Positions 58,559 through 64,000 of a stretch of DNA of 64,000 bases are shown one piece after another. Source of the DNA: Pseudomonas proteolytica (lineage in GTDB: Bacteria > Pseudomonadota > Gammaproteobacteria > Pseudomonadales > Pseudomonadaceae); assembly GCF_007858275.1 (NCBI RefSeq), contig NZ_VFEV01000020.1, positions 50,396-114,395 on the forward strand, in the 5' to 3' direction. The notes under the pieces were generated by a model. The model did not search any database. It saw only the letters and a program-made list of their open reading frames with translations, and was not told where the DNA came from. The position numbers and the translations under genes are program-made. The first letter of the stretch is position 1; every line of letters starts with the position of its first letter.

Positions 58559-60610
58559 TTAAGCGCGGGCCTGGTCGGCGAACGCGAACATTTGCTGAAT
58601 GGATTTGAAGTCCGGGTGTTGCGGGTAGCGGGCATGCCACTGCATTTCCTCGGCCGTCGGCGATTCGCCGCTAGTGATGCGGCCATCGATCAGGAGCCAG
58701 AGGCGGTATCGGGCGGTTGGGTCGGCTGGCAATTCAAAGGCCGAGGCCTGCGGTGCAGCCAATTGAGCGAAGCGCTGGGCCTCGGCGAGTTGGTCAGGCG
58801 ACAGGTCGTACTGGCTCGACTGCGAAGCAATGACGCGCATTTCCACGTCTTGCCCGGTAATGGTTTTGGCTTTTTTGACCAAGCGGGACAACTGGCCGCG
58901 CTCGCGCTTCTCGCTGGCTTTTTCCAGCATTGTTTTCGGCATGGCAGGGCTAGCGTTGCCGTCGAGCAGCGCCTCGCCGATCAGATCGCCCTCCAGGGAG
59001 TGGACCCAAACACGGCTGGCGTCACGGAAGTCATAGGCCACGCGGACCTGTTCCCCGTGGAAACCGTCCAGGTCTTTAAGGAAGTAGGTGCCGCTGTTCC
59101 ATTGCACCTGGCAACGGTGAACGGTGCGCTCGACCTGTGGCCGGGTCAGGCTCTCGACGATGTTGCTGTCAGCCAACAATGGTTCCCAGCCCTCGGCCTC
59201 TGCCGACTTCCAAGACTCCATTGGGCTTTGGTGGCGCTTGCGCATGGTCGCAAGGTCGCGGAATTTCGGCAGACCGCGATGTGGGCGGCGGTTGTAGTCA
59301 TCGAGTGCTTCTTGCAGGGCCGCGAAGAACACCGAAAATTCAGGCACAACTGTCGGCGCGATACCCAGGGCGAGCTGTTTACGGGACAGCTTGTGGGTCT
59401 TGGTAGCGGCCTCTTTATCCATGTCGGCGCCGATGTAACTGTCGAACGTCTTGGCGAGCCGAACCAGAATGGTTTTATGGGGGCGCTCAATTACGCCGCG
59501 AGCCTGGGAGTTGTAGGGCAGCGAGTGCGTGATAGTGCCGCCCAGGCGGTCGTTGACCTCATAAACAACGGCGTTGTCAAAGCCGCTGCCGTTGTCCACG
59601 TAAAACACCTTGTACATGCCGCAACGACTTACGCCGTCACGTAAGGTGTCCAATGTGGCTAGGGTTGACTCGGCCAGGTTGACGGAGAAACCGACGATAC
59701 GGCGGGTGCCCCAATCAATGACCATGGTGATTTCCGGGCGGAAAATCTGCCCCGTCAATGGATTGATCACTTCGGCGTCAAAGGTGTGGCCGTCAGCCAC
59801 CCACACGTCATTCGGCCAGAGCATGTCGGCCTGACGGCGGTTATAGGCTTTTAAGGCGTTCAGTTCGTGCGGACCCATGCGCCCATGCTCACGCACCGAC
59901 GGGCTGAGTTTTTTCAGCCAGCGGCGTACCGCGTGAATGCTGGGGCAAACACTGGAATTGATGTTCTGGTGCAATTGCTTGAACTGTTCATAAGCGGCTT
60001 CAACGCTTGGTTTCTGCGGGCGTTGGTAGTGCTTGAGGAATGCTTGCGCCCAGGACGGGACGCTCATGTCTTTTTGACGACGGGCCGGAGCCAGGCCTAT
60101 TTCGCCGTGGGCGCGGTAGTCCGCCAGCCAACGCTTGAGGGTGCGCTCAGACAGGGTGCGGTCTTCGGTCTTGCGGTCGTTGGCGCGGATTACTCGGTCA
60201 TTCAGATACGGACTGAGGTCGCCGGTTTTCGCCAACCCAACCAGGGTAAGAATGGCGCGGTTTTGGCTGACTACCTTGCTCATGCGTTCGATTTCACGCA
60301 CGAACGCAAGGCGCGCAGTCATTACAGAAGACTGTGAGTCGTTCAAGCGTGACGCTTTTTCTGAGTCACGCCCGGCTATTACTATGTGTGAATCAACTGC
60401 TGGCTCAGGTGTATTACTGACGACAGCCGCTGTTATGAGCGCAGCTTGGGTTTCCTTCGGCAAGACAGCAAATGCATATTCAGTGGCCTTGCTGCCAAGA
60501 CGTCGCTGACCTTCCCAGCACTCACGCAAGGCAAGCTTACGGATACCCTGCACCGTGCCTGGCATGCTGGGCAGCCCAGCCAGCTCTTGGGGCGAGTACC
60601 AACTACGCAT
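58559..60610 (-). CDS. MuA-like DDE transposase
   Basis: A 683-residue transposase that cuts and joins the phage ends. The N-terminal Mu-type DNA-binding domain (SWYSPQELAGLPSMPGTVQGIRKLALRECWEGQRR) is followed by HTH segments. The RNase-H-like core has D273 (VADGHTF), D339 (YVDNGSGF) and E375 (GVIERPHK), all present. A Mu_transpos_C beta-barrel follows, and the basic C-terminal tail would contact MuB. I start at ATG 60610, overlapping the upstream gene by 8 bases; a GTG three codons earlier is an alternative. Confidence 0.95.
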   Translation of the reverse strand: MRSWYSPQELAGLPSMPGTVQGIRKLALRECWEGQRRLGSKATEYAFAVLPKETQAALITAAVVSNTPEPAVDSHIVIAGRDSEKASRLNDSQSSVMTARLAFVREIERMSKVVSQNRAILTLVGLAKTGDLSPYLNDRVIRANDRKTEDRTLSERTLKRWLADYRAHGEIGLAPARRQKDMSVPSWAQAFLKHYQRPQKPSVEAAYEQFKQLHQNINSSVCPSIHAVRRWLKKLSPSVREHGRMGPHELNALKAYNRRQADMLWPNDVWVADGHTFDAEVINPLTGQIFRPEITMVIDWGTRRIVGFSVNLAESTLATLDTLRDGVSRCGMYKVFYVDNGSGFDNAVVYEVNDRLGGTITHSLPYNSQARGVIERPHKTILVRLAKTFDSYIGADMDKEAATKTHKLSRKQLALGIAPTVVPEFSVFFAALQEALDDYNRRPHRGLPKFRDLATMRKRHQSPMESWKSAEAEGWEPLLADSNIVESLTRPQVERTVHRCQVQWNSGTYFLKDLDGFHGEQVRVAYDFRDASRVWVHSLEGDLIGEALLDGNASPAMPKTMLEKASEKRERGQLSRLVKKAKTITGQDVEMRVIASQSSQYDLSPDQLAEAQRFAQLAAPQASAFELPADPTARYRLWLLIDGRITSGESPTAEEMQWHARYPQHPDFKSIQQMFAFADQARA

Positions 60611-61043
60611 GGTCGTCACCGAGCATTTTTTTCAGGTCACGGACTTTTCGCGTTGCATCGTGCGCCACGCGCGATAGCCGTCCGATCTCCGCGTCCAAAG
60701 CCTCGCGTCCGTATGCAACACGGCCACCGCGCAGGTGTACCTGCCAATTAGTCAGGACATGGCTTGCACAAACTTCTTCCAGCAACGCTGCTCTATATAG
60801 AGGAAGGTTGTGATCTGTACGGGCAGGACTCGACCAAGCGTCTAACATGTTCTTACTTACGTCGTCGCCAGAGAGGCGGGACATGCGAGCCGCAATCTCA
60901 TAGCGGTCTAGATCAGACTCTTTGAGGACTTCGCTCACAAGCTCGCTGACCTGAGCGCCGTAGTTGCCAAGGCCTGGTATAGAAAGCACAGGCTGCGGAA
61001 CAGAGAAGATGTCTAAGGTTCTGTCGTCTTTTTGGTTACGCAT
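60603..61043 (-). CDS. Conserved early protein between Ner and transposase
   Basis: A 146-residue protein (VPQPVLSIPGLGNYGAQVSELVSEVLKESDLDRYEIAARMSRLSGDDVSKNMLDAWSSPARTDHNLPLYRAALLEEVC...). The layout suggests an HTH-like N-terminal half and a C-terminal coiled coil. Its place directly upstream of the transposase suggests a DNA-binding helper, but I know no function. Confidence 0.7.
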   Translation of the reverse strand: MRNQKDDRTLDIFSVPQPVLSIPGLGNYGAQVSELVSEVLKESDLDRYEIAARMSRLSGDDVSKNMLDAWSSPARTDHNLPLYRAALLEEVCASHVLTNWQVHLRGGRVAYGREALDAEIGRLSRVAHDATRKVRDLKKMLGDDHA

Positions 61044-61045
61044 GT

Positions 61046-61381
61046 TCAGGCACTCCTTGCCGCTTTACAGTGTCCAACCGGCTGTAGTCCGGTATCCTTG
61101 CTGTAGGAAGTGTTTACTTCTGCACGGCTAGGTCGCTGCCGGTGCGGAGTGCCATCAGCGTTCCAGCGCTCCGGCCAAATGTCCGCAGGCTCTAGGCTCA
61201 GGACGATGGCAAGTGAGCGTTCAATGCGCGGATATGGGGTGTTTTTGGCGTTACGGATTGCGCGGTCGGTTACGTCTAGCTGGCGCGCAAGCTCAGCCAT
61301 GGACGTGCCACGAACACGGAGTTGATATTTGATCCACTCCCATCTGCTGGCAGGGTCGGTGGGCATGACGATATCGCTCAT
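61046..61381 (-). CDS. Ner-like early repressor (Nlp family)
   Basis: A 111-residue protein whose first 80 residues are a lambda-type HTH of the Ner/Nlp kind: WEWIKYQLRVRGTSMAELARQLDVTDRAIRNAKNTPYPRIERSLAIVLSLEPADIWPERW. In Mu, Ner turns down both early and repressor promoters. It is the first gene of the leftward early operon, divergent from the repressor across the operator region. Confidence 0.92.
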   Translation of the reverse strand: MSDIVMPTDPASRWEWIKYQLRVRGTSMAELARQLDVTDRAIRNAKNTPYPRIERSLAIVLSLEPADIWPERWNADGTPHRQRPSRAEVNTSYSKDTGLQPVGHCKAARSA

Positions 61382-61440
61382 AGTTTTGAACCATCTTCAC
61401 GGGTGGTTTTTTTGGGACGTCTAACGTCCTGTTGCGGATA

Positions 61441-61469
61441 AACATATCTCGAAAACAGGATTCGGTAAA
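61441..61469 (-). promoter_or_regulatory. Early promoter (Pe) candidate
   Basis: On the minus strand TTTACC (61469 to 61464) and TATGTT (61446 to 61441) are 17 bp apart. The promoter overlaps the 12-bp operator dyad, so repressor binding would block it. A second short palindrome GGACGT-CTA-ACGTCC (61415-61429) lies just downstream, possibly a Ner site. Confidence 0.6.
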
Positions 61470-61518
61470 CTGTTTTCGAGAGTTTCTATTCCCTTTTTCG
61501 GTTTCCGATCCCGAAAAA
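61447..61518. promoter_or_regulatory. Operator region of the lysis-lysogeny switch
   Basis: A perfect dyad TCTCGAAAACAG (61447-61458) / CTGTTTTCGAGA (61470-61481) and a second one TTTTTCGG (61494-61501) / CCGAAAAA (61511-61518) lie between ner and the repressor gene. A further 13-bp match to the first half site occurs inside the repressor gene at 61646-61658. Confidence 0.75.
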
Positions 61519-61540
61519 TAGATTTAGAGCATAGGATTCA

Positions 61541-62260
61541 ATGCCTTACGACGAAAAGAAACAAAAGAAACTCGCTGGAAAAGATGTTTCTTTTCCATAT
61601 TCGGGATTGGAAACTCGAATTGCGGCTGTTGCCGACCTTTACGAGTCTCGAAAACAGGCTGCGCTGACAGCCGATGCCGCGCTGTCTTCACTCCAGCGCT
61701 GGATCGCAGGCGAAGGTATGCCCGCGTTTGACTCCGTAGCGTTGCTGGCTACCGCCAAGGGCGTCTCTCTGGACTGGATTGCTACGGGCAAGGGGGAGAT
61801 GTTTGTGGGGGCGGCCAAAAAGGAGGCTGTGGCAGACACTGAGGGTGTCTATTCTCACGTACCGCTTTACGACGCCCGCTGTAGTGCGGGCCATGGCTCT
61901 TGGACCGACGGGACTAAGGTGCTCACGCACCTGGCTTTCACGACGTACTCACTGCGTAAGAAGGGCCTTGAGCCATCTAAGCTGTCAGCTATCCGTGTGG
62001 ATGGTGATTCAATGGAAGGGCTGTTAAGCGATGGCGACACCGTCATGATTGACCATGGCCGCAATTCGCTTGAGGGTGAGGCGGTCTACGTGATTCGTCT
62101 CGATGACCACCTCTACGCAAAGCGCCTGCAACGGCAGTTTGACGGTTCGGTTAGCATCATCAGTCAGAACAAGGAATACCAGCCAATGGTCGTCCCCAAG
62201 GAACGCTTGGGAGACCTGGAAATAATCGGCCGTGTGGTATGGGCTGGTGGCTGGATCTAA
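61541..62260 (+). CDS. S24-type phage repressor
   Basis: A 239-residue LexA/CI-like repressor, the lysogeny regulator. The N-terminal HTH region includes YESRKQAALTADAALSSLQRWIAGEGMPAFDSVALLATAKGVSLDWIATG. The C-terminal peptidase domain has S157 (VDGDSMEG), K194 (LYAKRL) and the probable self-cleavage site A116-G117 (CSAGHGS). RecA-stimulated autocleavage would make the phage inducible by DNA damage, unlike Mu itself, whose c repressor lacks this domain. Confidence 0.92.
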   Translation: MPYDEKKQKKLAGKDVSFPYSGLETRIAAVADLYESRKQAALTADAALSSLQRWIAGEGMPAFDSVALLATAKGVSLDWIATGKGEMFVGAAKKEAVADTEGVYSHVPLYDARCSAGHGSWTDGTKVLTHLAFTTYSLRKKGLEPSKLSAIRVDGDSMEGLLSDGDTVMIDHGRNSLEGEAVYVIRLDDHLYAKRLQRQFDGSVSIISQNKEYQPMVVPKERLGDLEIIGRVVWAGGWI

Positions 62261-62278
62261 GTAATGCACCTATGTCAA

Positions 62279-62301
62279 AGAGCCCGCTAAATCTGGGCTC
62301 T
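62279..62301 (+). terminator. Hairpin after the repressor gene
   Basis: AGAGCCC/GGGCTCT stem with a 9-nt loop, 18 bp after the repressor stop. There is no strong T-run, so it is a weak terminator. Confidence 0.5.
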
Positions 62302-62336
62302 ATGACTAATTTCGATTGTTTACCCGCTTGCATTGC

Positions 62337-62476
62337 TTTGGCACCGTTTTTTCTGGTTTGCAGGACCATCCTTGCCTGCAACGTCCCGGTTTGCCTGGCT
62401 TGTCACGAGTTGTCCTGTTTTATCCAGCTTCTTCCCACCAGATCCTCCCCAGTGCCAAAGCTGCCACTAACCCACA
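62337..62476. promoter_or_regulatory. Phage left end with transposase-site-like motifs
   Basis: The minus strand from 62476 starts TGTGGG and has TTTGGCAC at 62459-62452, in the same register as the other end. A TTTGGCAC in the opposite orientation lies at 62337-62344. The 110 bp between holds several GTCC(C/T)(G/T)TTT-like segments but no coding sequence. Confidence 0.65.
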
Positions 62477-63519
62477 GAAGGCTGCGCAACCGCACCGATG
62501 CGCCTGTAAACGCGCTTGGTGATCTCCTGCTCCGAGTGCCCGAGAAGGAGGCTGGCGTCTGCGATATCTGTAATTTCGGATGCCGCCTTCGGTCGGATAT
62601 CCTTGAACTGAAACTGTTGGATCTTCTCCGCGTCATCAACTCGTCCCTCACTGGCGGCCAAAGAGCGAGCAGCTTCTCGGGCGTCGTCCCACCGGTTACG
62701 CAGCATTTGTTGAGACACGCGCATCCCCGTTCTGCTGAGGATGAAGTGCTGCGAGTTGTGCTGGCTGTTCCTGGCAATGATGTCCTCAATGAGTAGGCCG
62801 AGGGTGTTCTTCACACCGCCTGCCTGCATTTGAATCCTGAGACGCTTGCCTGTTTTTCCCTGCTGCACGGTTAGGTAATCCCCCTCGATATCCCCCCGCC
62901 TCATTGCGATTACGTCTGCCGGGCGCTGGCCGGTCAGATAGGCCAAGTCCATCGCGTCCCTAAGCTCTTGTGGAGCCTTGCCATACACAGCGGTCCAAAC
63001 CATTTCATTGGCGTAGTAGTCGCGGACCTTCTCTTTATTCTTCCGGACACCGGCGCAAGGGTTTTCCCGATCCGTAAAGCCCCATTCTCGGGCCATGTTG
63101 TAGACGTGGGAGAGCAGGGCGATCTCTCTGTTTGCCCTAGTCTTCGCCGTTCTGGCGTCCCGGTACTGCGCAACCATGGAAGGGGTGATTGCATCGATGG
63201 GCGCCCCCTCGAACCCTTTGCGTAGGTGCTTGAGCTCTGCCTTGTTGTCTTTCTGCGTCCGCGGCGCTTTCTTCGGGATGATGTCCCGCTCGTACCTGTC
63301 AAAAATTCCCTTCATGATCTTCAGGTCTGCCGGCTTTGCCTTGGACTCAAGTTCGGCCCACTTGAGCCTGGCTTTGTCCAAATCTCCACCGAGAGACAAT
63401 TCCTTTCCATTTGCATCTCGGTAGTAATAGCCGACCCACGCTGTACCGTTCTTGCGTGGGCGCTTGCGCCGAACCATCCCGGGGGGCAAGTCCCTATTCT
63501 CTGTCTTGCGGGGGCGCAT
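62467..63519 (-). CDS. Tyrosine recombinase/integrase with phage-altered C-terminus
   Basis: A 350-residue integrase of the Pseudomonas prophage type (MRPRKTENRDLPPGMVRRKRPR at the N-terminus, then a SAM-like core-binding domain). Catalytic marks include the Arg in LTGQRPADVIAMRRGD, FKDIRPKAASEI with the second Arg, and LGHSEQEITKRVYRR with the Tyr. The Mu-like prophage terminus is at 62476, so the last codons (Ser-Val-Gly-stop) are partly phage DNA. Joining the flanks restores Pro-Ser-Lys-stop. The enzyme should still be active, but its att site is now 34 kb away. Confidence 0.93.
   Translation of the reverse strand: MRPRKTENRDLPPGMVRRKRPRKNGTAWVGYYYRDANGKELSLGGDLDKARLKWAELESKAKPADLKIMKGIFDRYERDIIPKKAPRTQKDNKAELKHLRKGFEGAPIDAITPSMVAQYRDARTAKTRANREIALLSHVYNMAREWGFTDRENPCAGVRKNKEKVRDYYANEMVWTAVYGKAPQELRDAMDLAYLTGQRPADVIAMRRGDIEGDYLTVQQGKTGKRLRIQMQAGGVKNTLGLLIEDIIARNSQHNSQHFILSRTGMRVSQQMLRNRWDDAREAARSLAASEGRVDDAEKIQQFQFKDIRPKAASEITDIADASLLLGHSEQEITKRVYRRIGAVAQPSVG
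62477..62481. repeat. Target-site duplication GAAGG, right copy
   Basis: It directly follows the phage terminus CCCACA and matches 28106-28110. It lies inside the integrase gene. Confidence 0.88.
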
Positions 63520-63520
63520 A

Positions 63521-63763
63521 TCAGTTCACTCTTGAAAAGTCTGGCGTCCAAGCCGGTCGTGCCGGAGGCGGATTGTTCTCGACTATGCTGGGGCTGACCA
63601 TGCCCAGCTTCATGCGCGCGAACATGCGGCCCACCAGGGGGCGACCACCACGGCTTTCGACGTAGACCCAGTTGCGGTCTTTGAGCCACTTTCGTTGGTG
63701 GGCTCGGTGTTTGTAACCGGTCAGGTCGGCGAGCTCGTCGTCCGACAGGATCTCTGCCTCCAT
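63521..63763 (-). CDS. DUF4224 domain protein
   Basis: An 80-residue protein: ILSDDELADLTGYKHRAHQRKWLKDRNWVYVESRGGRPLVGRMFARMKLG is the DUF4224 pattern, an HTH-like fold regularly found just upstream of prophage integrases. It is a candidate excision/regulation factor. The integrase start follows after one base, so the two are co-expressed. Confidence 0.88.
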   Translation of the reverse strand: MEAEILSDDELADLTGYKHRAHQRKWLKDRNWVYVESRGGRPLVGRMFARMKLGMVSPSIVENNPPPARPAWTPDFSRVN

Positions 63764-63765
63764 TA

Positions 63766-63987
63766 CTACCTCCCGCCGCCCGCTGTAGGCCGCGCTGTCT
63801 TGATGATGTGGATGATGAAACCGAAGGTGAGCAGCATCCAGGCGACGGTGCCGGCGAATGCTGCGATCAGGGGTTGTTCGGTACCGGTGGAGAGCAGCTC
63901 CGGCACCTGCCAGAAAAACCAGAAGGTGGACCCCGCCACGTACAACACGATGGCTGTCAAGAGCAGGGTGAGTTTCGTTGCGTACAT
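63766..63987 (-). CDS. Small two-TM membrane protein
   Basis: A 73-residue protein with two hydrophobic segments (LTLLLTAIVLYVAGSTFWFFW and PLIAAFAGTVAWMLLTFGFIIHII). AAGGA precedes the ATG. It lies 2 bp upstream of the DUF4224 gene in the same small operon of the older element. The function is unknown. Confidence 0.7.
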   Translation of the reverse strand: MYATKLTLLLTAIVLYVAGSTFWFFWQVPELLSTGTEQPLIAAFAGTVAWMLLTFGFIIHIIKTARPTAGGGR

Positions 63988-64000
63988 GGGGTGTCCTTGC

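Larger units (their letters stand above)
28111..62476 (-). mobile_element. Mu-like transposable prophage with contractile tail, about 34.4 kb
   Basis: The ends are 5'-TGTAAGCGCGCGTCGGA-TTTGGCAC (28111) and, on the other strand, 5'-TGTGGGTTAGTGGCAGC-TTTGGCAC (62476), in identical register and flanked by GAAGG duplications. Gene content is a full Mu set: repressor, Ner, A, B, GemA, Mor, lysis, head, sheath, tube, baseplate and fibre. The repressor end (phage left) is at the right of the window. No frameshifted or missing structural gene was found, so it may be inducible. Confidence 0.92.
27999..64000. mobile_element. tRNA-Cys-associated integrase element (partial), split by the Mu-like prophage
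   Basis: The integrase, DUF4224 and membrane protein genes at 62,467-63,987 belong, once the Mu-like insertion is removed, directly beside tRNA-Cys: the restored integrase stop is only 100 bp from the tRNA 3' end. This is the usual layout of a tRNA-targeted prophage or island. Its far end and second attachment site lie outside the window, so its nature is unknown. Confidence 0.65.

Noticed and set aside
62467..63519. Integrase as a gene of the Mu-like phage
   Set aside because: All but its last codons lie outside the phage terminus at 62476, and Mu-like phages integrate by their DDE transposase.

Overview
The window looks like a chromosome segment of a Pseudomonas of the fluorescens group. 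The evidence is high GC, the typical REP/REPIN palindromes (core GTGGGAGCGGGCTTGCCCGC) between genes, Pseudomonas-type acnB, sdaC, miaE and nos genes, and perfect ANR/DNR boxes of the form TTGAT-N4-ATCAA. No single species can be fixed from what is seen here.

Region 1 (1-27,998) is chromosomal backbone. It opens with the C-terminal end of a large protein carrying a PD-(D/E)XK-like toxin domain. A phosphotransferase/SDR pair, a D-2-hydroxyacid dehydrogenase, three small unknown genes (two of them exported), the serine transporter sdaC and aconitase B follow. Next come a DUF1289 gene, an ANR-box-controlled universal stress protein, miaE, an RstA/RstB-like two-component pair and a MipA/OmpV porin-like gene. 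The complete nosRZDFYL cluster for nitrous oxide reduction begins behind a perfect DNR/ANR box. An MFS transporter with a decayed duplicate of its 3' end, gamma-glutamyltranspeptidase and a tRNA-Cys gene close the region. Seven REPIN loci lie in this part and none were seen in the prophage.

Region 2 (28,111-62,476) is a complete-looking 34.4-kb transposable Mu-like prophage with a contractile tail. Its ends can be placed to the base: both begin 5'-TGT, both carry TTTGGCAC exactly 17 nt in, and both are flanked by the 5-bp target duplication GAAGG. Read from right to left it has an S24-type repressor and divergent Ner, MuA/MuB, an early block of small genes, GemA and Mor, a lysis cassette (holin, transglycosylase, Rz with embedded Rz1), terminase, portal and head genes, the protease and capsid, and tail and baseplate genes ending in a fibre and its chaperone. 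The tail chaperone is extended by a canonical A AAA AAG -1 frameshift. Three copies of a 21-bp sequence follow three hairpins or terminators and precede three late gene blocks, suggesting late promoters. Each follows an accessory-looking gene.

Region 3 is an older element at the tRNA-Cys gene. Its tyrosine integrase, a DUF4224 gene and a small membrane protein lie at 62,467-63,987 and the element runs off the window. The Mu-like phage inserted into the last codons of that integrase gene: joining the two flanks across one GAAGG copy restores an ending Pro-Ser-Lys-stop, whereas now the phage end supplies Ser-Val-Gly-stop. The region is therefore a nested pair of mobile elements.
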